Assembly (NCBI RefSeq): GCF_026210795.1
Contig: NC_089429.1
Span: forward strand, 7,907,001-7,971,000
Source of the DNA: Rhizophagus irregularis
Lineage: Eukaryota > Glomeromycota > Glomeromycetes > Glomerales > Glomeraceae
Direction: 5' to 3'
Length of the DNA: 64,000 nucleotides
Below, one piece after another: positions 10,920-24,210 of this stretch (the stretch's first letter is position 1; each line of letters starts with the position of its first letter). A program made the position numbers and the translations under genes. Below the pieces are notes generated by a model. That model saw only the letters and a list, made by a program, of their open reading frames with translations. It was not told where the DNA came from and did no database searches.

Positions 10920-13900
10920 ATGATTCTTTCGTACCTAAGGTGATTTGATTATTTAGATAAATCGTTCTCTATTTATAAATATTTAATTAACAAATTTTTA
11001 CATTGTAACTTAATATACTATAGTGATCCAGTCATTCTTGATGTACATGAATTTTTGGTAATATGGAGTCATCCCGCGCTGTATAATGGCAGAACCTTTG
11101 TTACATGACGCTAATGATACGGATTTAGGTTAATATTCTGTCTTTTTACAATAATTTATCAGTAATATCAGTATTAATTTATTATAATTATCATCATGTG
11201 CGCGAATTAATGAACCCTTTTCACATGTAGGAGTTCCCGCCATCATTTAGAAAAGCGGTAAAACCATAGCCAATACTATTATTTGGGTTCCGCCTTCATA
11301 TAATTTATTCTTTATTTAAAAATTATTTAATAATATAGGGAGTAAGTTATTTATTTAATTCTATTATTACTTATTTATATAATATTTACATATAATTTAA
11401 GGAAACTATTGGAATATGCTAAAGAAAAGAAATTACAGTAAGGGAAGTGACATTTATTACGTAATATCCATTTATTATAAGCCCATACCCACCCCCATGT
11501 AGTATGTAAAAATCTTACGTTACACTTTTATGTTATATGACCTTCAAATACCCCCACCCCTTAAAGAGTGAGTTATCAACATGTAATATGGGATATGAAG
11601 AAATTTTTAGAAAAGGATTTATTGAAAAATTCCAAGTTGTGAAAAATGAATTAGGAAGTACTGTAAGAAAAGAGTTAGATTAGTGGTTACTGGTTAGCAT
11701 ACGATTGAGAATTGATATAATCTTTGGTGGGCGTTTGAAGGTAGTAATATTGTGTTTTTATCTTAAATATATTCCAGTATTTTAGTATTTATTATTAAAC
11801 TATTATATATTGTAAAAAAGTGGGAGGAAAGAGGAAAAATATTAATAAAAGTTCTGAAATATATATATTAAATTATTTTTATTTCTTTATTATTTTACTT
11901 TTTTTTTTCAAGTAAAAGGTGGAATGATTAGAGATGATAAAAATTTCAATAATAAAGATTTTAATACATCATAACAATTAAAAATTTTTTAATATTTGTA
12001 TGTTAAATTTCATCTATTCTTACTTTAATTAAAAGTGAAAATAGGCAGAACCAATAAATGTTTTATTGTATCTCCATTGAAGATGAATTAGAAGAATGTT
12101 GTTGACGCAAAGATTAATTTTTTACTTTTAATTGTCCTCTCCGCTATTCCGGTGCGTAATAATTTAACGGGTATTATAACAAACACGTGATGATATATGC
12201 ATCAAAAACGACATTTTTTATTTTTTATTTTTATTTTTTTGCAGAATATAAAAGTATAAAGGTTAGGTTTTGGACGTGAATGAACCAGTAATTGACTACG
12301 TGAATATACGATAAATACAGTTTTATTAAATTAAAAAAAATAAGAAAAATTAAATAATTTTTATATCGGGTTATTGCAAAGATCCGATTCTTGGAATTAT
12401 TTTTTTCTCTGTTCTTTTGTTCTTTTATCTGCAGACTCTTTCAACTATTTCTATTTCATTCTTGTAGTTGTGATATACCGACTATATTACAGTAAATAAT
12501 TATAGATAGCTGGTTGTTAATTTGAAATAATTATACCGAGCAAATCACCTAAAAAAAAAAAGATCATTGAAATTACCCTAATTGTCCTCAATTCCGTAAG
12601 CATATTGTTCTACATTTCGACCTCACCTAAAAATTAAAATACTTCGCAATTTTACCAAATTTAAATATACCAGGTACTTGACCAGAATTAACTCGGTATA
12701 TTATAACGGGAATGCGCGTTTCTCAATTTTTTTTTAAATAGCCCTAGCGAACTGTTATCAGAAGGTTTATCCAAATCATATTCATTTTTTAGAGTAATTT
12801 TTTTTCATTTTGGCCAACGAACGCTTGGTAAAATGAATAGAATTATTATTATTGTAGAAAGCAATGATCAAGGAGGAATAGAAGATAAATAAATTTAGAT
12901 AATTTTAATAAAAAAAAAAATAGGATAATTTTTTGAAATCTTTTTAAAAAAACATTCCTATTTCTAATTTAAAGAAGTAAAGTTTAATATTTTTTCGTAA
13001 AATATAATTTAAAATATAACATATACACATATTTCTTTCAATCGGTTATAATTGAAAATTAGTAATAATAATTTAAAATTACGAATAAATTCTTATATAT
13101 ATATAATATAAAAGAATAGTAAAATAAAATGGTTCATGTAAAGAATTTCGATTTACAGTTTTTTTTTTTCAGATTTCGATCTGAGCATCAAATGAACCAG
13201 TTGATCACCTGATACCAATTAACATTTGAATTTATGCGCTTTTCAGAATTCTGTACCCATCATGCTAAACAAATTATTATTATTACATACGGAAAGTTAT
13301 TGTTATGACTTACTTTTCTTTGTAATAAATTCATTTCGGAATTGTGACCAATCACATATTCCGGACGAATTATAGAAGAGTGACATAATTCTGAAAGGCG
13401 CGATAACAGTACGTAGAGTTCCTCAACAGAACGAAAAAAAAATATCGCTAGTCAGGTTTAACCGCTCAAGCATATAAGGCATCTGACATCACACTTTGAA
13501 AACGCATAATACTCGAACTTATGCCGACGTTGAACGCACGCAAAGACGCTTGTCGTTGTACGCATTACGCATTCTATAGGGCCGGGAATTAGGATAATGT
13601 CAGTCAATATCTAAAAAGGTAACAAAAATTTGGCCTGAATTATCCATAAAAGACAAGGCTTTTTATGTAACGATCATTTAAATCATTTAAACGCTTGAGT
13701 CATGATGGTCGAGATTTAACTATTGTCATTTTTCTATAGTTTACATATTTTAATTCAAAAAAAAAAACTGAACGCATTCGACGATACCAATAAAAATATG
13801 TTACGGTATGCTCAAAATATCAGCCCTTTCAATCCTAGCATAAACTGATTTATCTCGCTATAAACACGCCAGCAGACGTAGCAAGAAGGTTCAAATTGGA

Positions 13901-14140
13901 TGTCCGCAAAAAATCCGATGAATTTGAACGTGAAAATATTAAATTTACAGCTTATTTTACGTGAAATTTTAAGTTACAGTTTAATTTACGTGAAATTTGA
14001 AGTAAATATAAATCAAAAATAAAATATGTTTGTTATACAGTTAAAAAAGAAGTTTCTTACAGTACTTAATAAAAATTTATTTGCTCTGCTATAAAATAAA
14101 CCCATACTTTATCCAATAATACCTAAAAATACATAAAATT
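10920..14140. other. Non-coding AT-rich stretch
   Basis: No gene is visible. It consists of long AT-rich runs with a few GC-richer pockets (for example 13490-13600) lacking a protein-like reading frame. It ends at the 3' side of the minus-strand F-box gene. Confidence 0.55.
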
Positions 14141-14142
14141 AG

Positions 14143-15585
14143 CTAGTACTCACTAGTACCAGTTATAATAAGATTTGAATATGCTATTACACCCTCATCG
14201 TAATATTTCTTAACAACTTTTGCATGTTCTGTTGTAATATACACAATTTCATCATGAATATCAAAATGAAGTAATCTTCTTTTTTTATAACTTTCAAAAA
14301 GATTTTCAAAAGAACCAACAGAATATTTCCATTTCCCACTAATTGATATATTAGATAAAGATTTTGGAGAAAATTTAGCTAAAATATTTAATAAACCATC
14401 ACCAATATTTTTAATTTCATTCAAACTATTAAAACGTAAACTTTTTAGATTTCTACAATTCTTTAATAATGATTTTATATGAATTAAATCTTTAGGACCA
14501 AGGTATGTAGTTAAAAATTCAATCTTTGGACAATTATTAGAAATTGAATTAATAAACATTCCCGTATTTTCAGCAGATTTATTAGAAGTATAAACAAAGA
14601 TATCCGTAATATTTCCATTGGTATTTTCAATTAACATTGATAATTCCTTAAAACATAATAAATCATCACTAATATCAAGAATCTGAAGATCCGGAAATTT
14701 TGAATTTGCCAAATATTTTTGAAATTTTAAAATCCTCCCATAACTTTCAAAATCATAATAAATTATCAAATCTTTTAAATTATTAAGTGACATTAAAAAT
14801 GATAGGGGAATAATATCAACAGAACCATATAAAGAAAGATTATTAATTGTACAACCTTTCCTTGCTAATGCCTTGCTTAGTTCCTCACAAGTCCCTTCCT
14901 TAGTCTGAAAATCAAATGATACACTTTTTAAGTTTCTTTGTGCATCAATTAAAGAAATTAATCCGGGAATATCTTGAGAACAACCTTTAATAGTTAACTC
15001 ATTCAAATCTTTACAAATTTGAGACATTTCATAAAGACTATTTGAATTTACATAAAATAGATCAATATTTAGGTTATATAATTGAGAGAAACCTGTTGAA
15101 GCACCGGGAAATGATACTATAGGTTGAGAAGATTGCCATTCCAATTCTTTAATGCCTTCGCATTGACTAACAAACAATTTATAAATTTCTTGTTCTAAAA
15201 GATCTCTTTCTTTTGAATAATCAACATTAGTTAAAATTTCTTTTCTAAAAATCATATTAATAATATTATTTATAATTTCAATTTTTAGAAATTTACAAAG
15301 ACTGACATAATTAAACGACGATTTTGAAAGAATAGTTTGAGACAATCTAATATTATTATCAATCAAAAGTTGTTTTGAAGAGGTTGATAAACAAGAAAGT
15401 ATTATATTAAAGAATTTTTCTGTTGAATTTATACATATAGTATAATTTGGATAATTTCCCCATAAGATAGGGATTACCAAATGACACCACTCTTTATTAA
15501 CTAAAAGGCATGAATATAATGAATTATTATCTGAACTTAATTCATTAAAAATAAGAATAAGACAATCAATATTTAAAATTTCCAT
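14143..15585 (-). CDS. F-box/LRR-like protein, 480 aa
   Basis: This is an uninterrupted single-exon ORF. The N-terminus carries the F-box (about residues 3-45: LNIDCLILIFNELSSDN, then LYSCLLVNKEWCHLVIPILW), the segment that in this family binds Skp1 in an SCF ubiquitin ligase. The remainder is an irregular leucine-rich region with repeated L-x-x-L-x-[IL] strands (LKSVSFDF, LNNLKDLIIYYDF, FPDLQILDIS, CRNLKSLRFNSL), which would recognise a substrate. The length is typical of the large F-box family of glomeromycotan fungi. The ATG sits at the beginning of the F-box, so the start is well determined. Codon use is very A/T-ending, like its surroundings. It has no frameshift or stop and appears intact. 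The substrate cannot be predicted. Confidence 0.88.
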   Translation of the reverse strand: MEILNIDCLILIFNELSSDNNSLYSCLLVNKEWCHLVIPILWGNYPNYTICINSTEKFFNIILSCLSTSSKQLLIDNNIRLSQTILSKSSFNYVSLCKFLKIEIINNIINMIFRKEILTNVDYSKERDLLEQEIYKLFVSQCEGIKELEWQSSQPIVSFPGASTGFSQLYNLNIDLFYVNSNSLYEMSQICKDLNELTIKGCSQDIPGLISLIDAQRNLKSVSFDFQTKEGTCEELSKALARKGCTINNLSLYGSVDIIPLSFLMSLNNLKDLIIYYDFESYGRILKFQKYLANSKFPDLQILDISDDLLCFKELSMLIENTNGNITDIFVYTSNKSAENTGMFINSISNNCPKIEFLTTYLGPKDLIHIKSLLKNCRNLKSLRFNSLNEIKNIGDGLLNILAKFSPKSLSNISISGKWKYSVGSFENLFESYKKRRLLHFDIHDEIVYITTEHAKVVKKYYDEGVIAYSNLIITGTSEY

Positions 15586-15589
15586 TTTT

Positions 15590-16100
15590 ACTTTTTTATT
15601 TTTTTTTATTAAAGTTTATCGTTATTCAAAAAAAAGGGTTTTTTTAAAAAAACAAAAAATTTCATTTTTTAAAATGAATGGCGTATGTATTATTTGTGTA
15701 CGGTAACCAAACCCATTGTGATTAATAGACAAAAAAATTGATCTAATATAAAAGTGTCAATGATCTTTTGTGTAATAATCACAAATTTATTTTGTGTTAC
15801 GAAAAATATTAACTATATAAAAGTAGTTGACGTGATTTTCATAAAATTAGATTTATTATTATATATTTTTATTTTTTTTTTGTTATGTACTGTAAATTAA
15901 ATAGTAAATAGTAATTTTCATTATATTATTTTTAGTTTTTAGTTAAAAAAAAATATAAATGCATGTTATGATAAAAAAAAATTTATTATGAAACCAAAAA
16001 AAAAAAAAATTTTTAAATAAAAAAAAAATATATCATAATAAACTTTAATTATAGAAATTATAGAAAAATTACTAAAATAAATTTCATATTAATTTATTAT
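15590..16100. other. Upstream region of the F-box gene
   Basis: Homopolymer-rich non-coding sequence. TATATAAAAG-like strings occur near 15815 but in plus orientation, so they do not obviously serve the minus-strand gene. Confidence 0.4.
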
Positions 16101-16112
16101 TGGTAAATATCT

Positions 16113-16250
16113 ACCGGGTTCCAAATAAGCGATCGACATGGTGTTATGCCCAATTTTTATATTTTACCGTTTCAAATAATAAGCGATCGTCATGTTGGTA
16201 TGCCCAATTTTTCTTAATTCCTGATTTTTTTTAAAAAAAATCAAGAATTA
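16113..16250 (+). repeat. Two-unit tandem repeat plus A/T hairpin
   Basis: TTCCAAATAAGCGATCGACATGGTGTTATGCCCAATTTTT is repeated with small changes as TTTCAAATAATAAGCGATCGTCATG...TATGCCCAATTTTT. It is followed by the near-perfect palindrome AATTCCTGATTTTTTTT / AAAAAAAATCAAGAATT (about 16219-16252). Confidence 0.7.
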
Positions 16251-16254
16251 GCCC

Positions 16255-19200
16255 TGTTCAATTCTGGGTCAGTTGCATTTATGATCATATGCCATTTTTT
16301 TACATATTCGATTAATCGAACAATTTGTATGGTTTTTTTTTTCTGGTGAAAAAAAAAATTATTTATAGTTCGATTTTTAACTTTAGCAAAATTTATAATT
16401 GTCAACTGTAAAATATTACACGTGATTTACACAAAAAAAAATTTAATAAAAGTGGATATTCGATTTATTGATATAAAAGTAAAAAAAAACCTCATCTATG
16501 TAAAAAAATAGTAGAAAAATTCGATTATATGACGATAAAAGATAAAATTCGAAGAAACTAATAAAATAGTTTGAAAGATGTAACGAAAATAATAATTTTT
16601 TGAGTTTTCATTTCATGTAATAATTATGATTGAGAGAAAAATTTCAATAAAAAAAAAAAGGAACTATTCTATATAAAATACTATTACCGCGAACGATATT
16701 AAAAATATAATCAAAAACGACAATAGTCAATAAGTAATAAAAAAAAAATCCGTGTTTATAAGCAAAAATCATATAATTATTTTTTTTTTTGAAAAAAAAG
16801 GTTGCCGCTTAAAATCTTATAATATTAATTGGAGGTGGCCGATATTTTGCCACCGCCTCACGAAGAAAATTGAGAACAGAACATCATTGTTACGATTGAA
16901 TTTACAAAAATGTCTGTAACCCAATTACTTTGATTATTCCATAGATAAAAAATTACGAAAAAACGAGATAATCATGAACGAAACGCGAGTTAAGATTTAA
17001 CGATTAAAGAAAATCGTTAAATTTTGTTTATTTTAAATTTGAGCGATTATTCGATTTTTAATTTTAAAATTTCATGGTTAATTTTTTTAAAATTTGAGGC
17101 ATCATTTTATAACAATTCTTACGAGTACGAAATATAATTATTATTTAATGTAAGGTAATAATGTAATGCATATCACATCATAATACTTATACTAAAAGAT
17201 TTCATTTTGGGGTAAATCTAAAAATTTTAATTGATATCTGCACGCCAAGTATCCAAATTTGAATTATCAAACTAGCGATTTTTTTATTTTATCATGCAAA
17301 TCGGTTCAACAAGGAAAAGTGTTATAGCATGATCAATTTTTATTTGATTTCGGAAAAATTTAAAATATAAAATAATTAATGACGATTATCTAAAAATCTT
17401 TCTTTTAATCCAAAAACCAATTTATGAATTTTTAGAAGTTTACGCGATAGTAAATTTTAATATAAATTTAATTTTCCCATTCAGAGTTTAAATTAGATAT
17501 ATTTGAGACTAATTTGGTATTATAATTTTTTTATCTTTCTGATTGATAAAAAAAAGTTCTTAACCATAATTAATCGACAGATGATTTTAATAATTATGAA
17601 TTTTAGTTGTTGTTTCGTGATAAAAGGTGAAAATTTTTTTTTAATTTGACTAGTTTGATATTAGTTTCAAATATTATGCATAATCGAATAAATGAATATA
17701 TAAATTTGGTACTTGACCGTCCGATGGGAAAAAATCTTATCTGAAATTTTTGATAGGCATAGAAAAAACATTTTTTTAAATTAAAAAATTCAGGGTATTC
17801 GGCACTATTTTATTCCATTTTTTTCCAATTTAATTTGATTCTTTCAACAAAAAATTAATCATTATTTATTTTATAAAATTAAGAATGAAGGATATAATGC
17901 ATCTCTTAAGTTAGTAAACGATAAATAATTTATGAATTTTGTGAAATTTTATGTTTTCTGTAGTTTTCATATAAAAATCATAATATTTCACATTCGAGTC
18001 CAAATGAAAACACGAGCGTTAATATGGTATTAAATTTAAATCGAGGATCGTGAAAATTTTGTGAATTTTTGATCGAAAAACAAGTTCGATGATTTTGTCC
18101 AACATTTTTTTGTGACCGATTAATTTGATTGGATTCATTACAACAGGCAATTTCTCGTACCTTTCGAATTTTGGATTTTGGTACTTTAGCAATAACAAAT
18201 TCGGATGAAAAAAAAAAATTGGTAACAAATCATCGAGACAATAAATTAACACACATTTACCGAAAATAGTCGTGCCGCAATTCTCATCCAAAAATTATAA
18301 AAAAAAAAAGTCGTTATCCCGAGCTAATAATATAAATTATATATAAGTATGTCAAAAAGTAATTATTTAGGTTAGATGCGAAAAAAAAAAGTTCAAATTT
18401 ACAAGTAAATTCAACCATATTTATTTTTAACGTTTATTGTATGATAAAAATCATCCACGGTAAGATTTGCCAATACTCCCAATTTAAAATTGTATTCATG
18501 TATTTTCATGTGTATTTCACAGAGTCTATTTCTGATAAGATTTTTTTTTCTCAGAGTATTGTAGTACTGTGCGCCCAGTTCCTGTTTATATGTATAAAAG
18601 TATACGATTAACATTGATTGTTACGAATACTCTTGATGATCTTCATATATTAATGGTAAAAAATTAAAAAATTGAAAACTTAAACGTGATCGTATAAATA
18701 TTTATAGTGATTATTATTTCCTAAACATAACTTCATTATGAATAGTTGCTTAATCTATGTGGCGTGGTCTGATCAATTCTCACCATTTTTTGATGTACGA
18801 GAAAATTAGGTTATGCAGAACCCCCCGAAATATAGTTTGCATACAATCAGCCGAAAAAAAATCATAAATCATGAAAATCTCTTTCCATTTATAGATAATG
18901 CCTGGCGGAAAGCTATTACCCGAAATTATCATAATTCCGGCCCTGAAAAAATGCGTACTGCTAATAGTAAAATTTTTTTGGCTGGCTCTATATATTTTGG
19001 TTATGCCAGTTGATCATGTTACCAGGGGTTAAACCCAAAATTTAACGAAATTTTTGGTATTTCATTTTTTATCGATTGAAATCTTCCTTCAAGTAATTTA
19101 CTGCATAAATTATCTAAATTTTAATTAATTTAATTATGTACTCATATTTATTGAAAAATAAGTGTAGTATGCAAGTTCAAAGATAAACGAATTGCATGCA

Positions 19201-19320
19201 ACATATGTGAAATTTACGATATAGTCAAATTAGCAGCTGATCGCAATTCGTGAGATATATCGCTCAATATGCATACTAATAACACGTGAAACGTAAAAGT
19301 TAACTGATTTCTCTTTTTCC
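16255..19320. other. Non-coding AT-rich stretch
   Basis: No supportable gene. Open frames near 18019-18291 and 18411-18614 (minus) lack recognisable motifs. Another copy of the dispersed motif (AATTCCGGCC) is near 18932. Confidence 0.5.
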
Positions 19321-20146
19321 TTTTAATTTATACAAAAGGAGGAAATTTAACCATGTTTGGTTGTGCAATTCGGAAAACAATTCGGAAAAGAATAACGTTA
19401 AACAAATTATTGAAAAATCGTTCTTATATCTTTTTGAAGAAATTTCGAAATTTGAAAAGTATAAGATTAACAAATCAGATATATTTCTTTTATATAGCAA
19501 TGAAAAATTTGGAAGGTTGATTTTTGACGAAAGCAATATTACGTTTATCGATATGATCAAGGGCATATTTCCGTTGAAATTGTCAGATTTTTTAAAAATA
19601 AAACGAGATTAAAATGAATCTCGATGATAGAATCACGTTAAGTGTATCATTTCTGAATTATATATATGATGAAACTAAAATTATCTGGAATAAACGTTGT
19701 GAACTCAAGAAAAATCGTTAAAGATTAACAAGAAGAAAAAATCAACCGCTCAAAATAACGGGTTTAAGCATTCAGAAAACAATAGAAATATGTCTTTACA
19801 AATCGTTCGTATTAAAGCAGAGGGTTTGTTAGATAGCATATATTTCAATAGATGTCATTTGGATTTTATAATGCTTGCGAGCCGGGCAGTTAGAAATTTT
19901 TTTTTTGTTTAATTTTAGTCCTTTTGCCCCATGGGGGTAAGTTTGTATTTTTTTCGTTTCATAAATTTCGTTTAACCTGGTTTGTTGGGGATATAATAAT
20001 TTATTATTATATTCTAGATATTTAGTTTAGTATTATTGTGTTAGTTTTATTTTTAACTTTAACTCCAAATCAAACTAAAGGCATGTATGTAATTTCCATC
20101 AATTTTTTAATAAAGTTTTCCCGTTAACCAGTTAAAAAAAAAAAAA
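19320..20146 (+). mobile_element. 5'-truncated non-LTR retrotransposon (LINE) 3' end with poly(A)
   Basis: The frame opens without a proper start and reads HVWLCNSENN near 19351. This matches the H-x3-C half of the post-RNase H zinc motif seen in the relic at 41.8-42.1 kb (HLWQC). It continues through EKSFLYLFEEISKFEKYK and IKGIFPLKLSDFLKIKRD to a stop at 19612. The following frame (MNLDDRITLSVSFLNYIYDE, then IIWNKRCELKKN, 19614-19722) looks like the element's C-terminus after a frameshift. A roughly 400-bp 3' UTR contains CCCCATGGGGG, then AATAAAG (20110-20116), and ends in an A13 tract at about 20133-20146. Truncation inside the last domain is typical of target-primed reverse transcription. 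No target duplication was identified. Confidence 0.6.
20110..20116 (+). terminator. Poly(A) signal of the LINE
   Basis: AATAAAG lies about 20 bases before the terminal A-tract of the truncated retroelement, as expected for the 3' end of its RNA. Confidence 0.5.
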
Positions 20147-20413
20147 TTTATTTTATACAAAACTTATAATTCTGGATAGCATATAAACATTTCATACCAA
20201 GGGCGAATATCTCTTCACCGTTTTAAAATCTTATCCTCAAATATACTGTACTATATACTCATCCCGACACAATAATATAATACATTCTTAGTTCTGGTTG
20301 TGGCTCAGCGGCACATGAAAAATGGTTTGTCTCGAGAAGATCAGTACGCTTTCCCCAAAAAGAATTGGATGGTTAAACGAATTAATTAAATTATAACTCG
20401 TGAATAATAATAA

Positions 20414-20741
20414 GCCCGGTCGGTTGCATTTTTCGGTCGGATTTTGTTGTACAAAAATTATCCAATAAAATTTTTTTATTTTCGATCGCAAATTGAACTG
20501 CTTTAGATTGAAAATTTAGTTCGAACTCCTTATATTGATATATATATTTTTCTTAAATGTCACGTAAACAGAATTTATCTAATTTTGGTTGGTTATTTTT
20601 TGGCGTTCGACCAAAAAACCCCCAAAAAAAAAAAATTGGGCCAAAAGTTCAGAAAATGGTTGCGTTGTACAAACTGATCAGCCCAATCAAAATTAACTTA
20701 AATCTGACCGAAAAATGCGACCGACCGAAAATGAACAGGGC
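20414..20741. mobile_element. MITE with long inverted repeats and TAA flanks (PIF/Harbinger-like)
   Basis: The left end GCCCGGTCGGTTGCATTTTT then CGGTCGGATTT (20414-20444) is the inverse of the right end, whose reverse complement reads GCCCTGTTCATTTTCGGTCG then GTCGCATTTTTCGGTCAGATTT. The right copy carries about 11 extra bases near its tip. The element is flanked by TAA (20411-20413) and TAA (20742-20744), fitting the TWA target duplication of PIF/Harbinger elements. It has no transposase. Small open frames inside are not genes. Confidence 0.6.
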
Positions 20742-20749
20742 TAACATCA

Positions 20750-23230
20750 ATTATTAATCTTTTCTCACACCAAGACACGTGACAAAGCCTTGTGCATGCC
20801 CGCGGCGTGCTCATTGGAAGATAGAATTCGTGATGTGCTGGTGCGTCCCGCCGCAGATTTCGCCGAAAGAAGGTTTTATCCCACTTGTGGGGTGTAGTAC
20901 GGAGGAGATTAATCTGTCTCAATAATTTAAAATTTATGACCTAGATAGATTATAATTAGTTTTTCTAGTTTTTATTCCGAAGAAACTCAGACACGTGATC
21001 ATTTTTCTGAAAAATTTTTTATAGGGCTTGATATTTACAATTAGTTTTTTTTTAATCCACATGTCACAAATTCCTGTGTCATCATTGTTTTATCTATTTT
21101 ACATATGCTTTTTAACAAAATAAACATTTTAAGCTAAGAAATAAATTTGATCATCACACATTCTGTACAATTATTGCGAATAACAATAATATATACATAT
21201 ATTAGATGGCGTTAACGTGTTCAGAATTTTGAAGTATTTTTACTTAGGCGAAATTTAAGCATTTTATAAGAATAATATATAAATATTATTACTATAATAG
21301 TACAGTTATTTTATATTCAAATATACACTTAAAACGCATTCATTGATATATTACATTCAAGTATAATTTGCTTTTCATACATTACATACATAAAATATAT
21401 TTTATTATAAAAATACTTATTTTTTAGAAAACTTATATATAATACATATAAATAAGATATAAATTGTTTTAGAATATAGCTTGGTCATAATTCTGGACTA
21501 CTGTATAATAATCTTTTTTTTTTATATAATACATGTATTAGCTGTTAATATTAAAATCTTACTTTAAACATAATAATGTTAAAATGTAAAGAACGGAAAA
21601 TTTAAATTAATAAAAGAATATTTAAATTAATAGATGAAATATAAAAGAGGTGGATTTCAAAACAACTTTTTTAAGAATATCATAGACATTACCTGAGTAG
21701 TTTAGGTGTAGCGATAGTGCGAACGTGAAGGAAGTGTGAACATGATTTATGTTCTCGAAAATAACGAAACTCGAAATAACGAAATAAAGAAATAACGAAA
21801 TAAATGATTTATAAAACCATTATAAGGTACATGTATTTTTATCATTGTAAGGAATACGTGCGATGTTTTTTTTTAAAAAAAAAAGTGAAAAGGTAACACG
21901 CAAGGGAACATTTGATAGTGAAGATATATTTGACGATTGTTGAAGTGTGTGTAAATATAAATAATTTCATAGATTATTAGTATCAGATAATTGTGGTAGG
22001 TGATTAATGAAAGTAAAAAATTATTGATAACATAATCTAGACATTAGCTTTTGTCTTTGGACATAAAGAAATTTTTAGCTGGTATTCTGACGCCCAATTT
22101 ATATAACTTTACGAAAAAAAAAAGAAACCAGATTAAACCAATGAACACCGTGTTATTTTATATAGCTAACAATGAAAACCATCAAAGGGAAAAAAAATGA
22201 CGTGTAAGTTTATAAATAGTAACATGATTTGCACGGTTAAACATTCTTCCGTAGATTATATTGTAGTGATCCTAAAATTTGAAACAATATTTTACTAATT
22301 GACAATACTAAAAGTAAGATTACTATATTTATTGAAACAAAGAAATATTACTATGAATTTTACTATGATAATATATATTTCTATCCAAATATTATTATAC
22401 AAATGGAAGATCATCCACGATAGCTGCAAAGTGTACGCGATTGGTTCTAAATCTTAACTGTATAACTGTATAGGAGAAGAAATACAAAGAACTTTACTCC
22501 ATTTAACCTATAATTGGAATTAAGTTTGAAAATGAGGCCGATCGATTCTCTAATAAGGATAATAAAAAAGGTTTCGTATCATGTAGTTAATTATTGTATT
22601 AATTTCTATCAATAACTTCTAATTTTAGTTTATTAAACACGCAGGGCAAGAGCAACAGTAATTGGTTCTTAATTTTCAGAAACTTTATTAAATAATACCA
22701 TACTCGAAAGAAAAATACAACTAAAATCTATTTTTAGAAATAAATTGTTAAAAAATTTGTGATAATATCATCCTGATTATATATGTATTATCCTTTAATT
22801 AATAAGAGAATATATCATCTTGATTATATATATGTATTATCCCTTAATTAATAAGAGAATTGCTTTCAATTTTCAACATTGTTTAATCATTCGTATTACT
22901 AATTTTTGATCTTTGCATAATAAACATTATGAAATCTATATTAAATTATTATTTTCCTACATAAGTTTTCTTATAGACTAATGTTTGCATTTGTAAAAAT
23001 CAGCAAATTCTGAATTCATGCATGTAACAAAATTAATTAAATCCTTATGAATAAACCCCTTACATAATTCTTAGACCTAGAAAACTCTCTTGATTAATAG
23101 ATGATTAAATGAAGTCCACATATCTGCTGTTAAGGAGAATCGTCCAGTAGTCTTACTAAGTTCATTTGCAATTTGATTTCTTTGAATAATAAAAATCAAT
23201 TATCTGTTATTAATTGAATTGTTGAAGCGT
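20750..23230. other. Non-coding AT-rich stretch with short repeats
   Basis: No gene is visible. A small run of GAAATAAC units lies at about 21755-21806. A GC-richer pocket at 20780-20900 has no supportable frame. Confidence 0.5.
22757..22862 (+). repeat. Two-copy tandem repeat, ~52 bp unit
   Basis: ATATCATCCTGATTATATAT then GTATTATCCTTTAATTAATAAGAGAAT is immediately repeated with two or three changes. Confidence 0.8.
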
Positions 23231-23233
23231 GCG

Positions 23234-23326
23234 ATTAAGGTGGTTTATATCGTCGGTTGTCTACGTCGCATTCTTGGGCCATATGTCCAGTCTATCCACG
23301 ACGATGGCTAAAGTTATTTTCTAATT
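23234..23326 (-). pseudogene. Relic CCHC zinc-knuckle fragment, likely retroelement derived
   Basis: On the minus strand the frame reads F-S-H-R-R-G-stop-T-G-H-M-A-Q-E-C-D-V-D-N-R-R-Y-K-P-P-stop. TGHMAQEC is the second half of a CCHC zinc knuckle (C-x2-C-x4-H-x4-C). The two expected N-terminal cysteine positions read AGC and CGT, one base from TGC and TGT. Such knuckles are typical of the nucleic-acid-binding ORF of retroelements. It is GC-richer than its flanks and clearly decayed. Confidence 0.4.
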
Positions 23327-24210
23327 CCTATTATATATTTCTATAAAATTTACATCATTATCGTTTTTTAAAATTCATTTAACTGAATAATTTATAATAT
23401 TCCAGTGTGTAACGACTCATTTGTTTGCTGACAGATATGACAGTATGAAATTGTATAATTGTATTAGGATTTTTTTTATATGCAAAGATAATAAAAAGAA
23501 ATACTTTTTTTTTCACTATAAGTATTTAGCTTTCTTCTAAAGTAAATAATTCATTACATCTATAACACTATTCTTTTGGCTGTAATATTAATTTTAAATA
23601 ATAATAGTATTATAATTTACTACTATTATAACATTTTGGGACGTCTTTTATACCCTTTATTGATTGGTATTTTCTCAGTTAATACTGTTCCACAGGGTTC
23701 CCTTTTTATTCACAATGTGTGATTTGGAAATTCTACATGCTTACATTTAAATTCTGTATCTGTACAAATTTCAGCAGTATTGTATAATGTATGGCAATTT
23801 GTACATGCCGTAAAAATTTTTGAGCATTTATTGAATTTAAATAGTTTTTTTGCGACATATAAAGAGGATGGAAAGTCAGCAAATCTTGTCCTGTTGAATC
23901 ATGCTGTTTATTTTTTGAATATGTTGGTACTTGGTAGCTTAGACAAGCATATAATTTATATTATTCATTTCAGAGCTGAAATTACAATGAACATTAAATG
24001 TATTTCCTATTTTAATTTGAATATAATATAAGTTTTATTCTGATTATTCTAATTATTATTAGAAATTGGTTTGTTGTATATAGAATTCATATGATTAGGG
24101 ACCATGTAAACTCTCCATTCAGTTCCCATGGTTGTTTAATTTCTTCCGTCCATTCAATTGTATCATTGATAGTTTTAATAGGACTTTTATAACAATCTTC
24201 AACCTCGCAT

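Noticed and set aside
18411-18614. 67-codon minus-strand frame with NRLCEIHMKIHEYNFKLG
   Set aside because: The composition is slightly protein-like but it is isolated, short and without motif.
20557-20922. Overlapping frames within and beside the Harbinger-like MITE
   Set aside because: They run across the terminal repeat and A-tracts and have no protein features.
23780-24031. 83-codon plus-strand frame
   Set aside because: No domain, not shared with neighbouring repeats, AT-driven.
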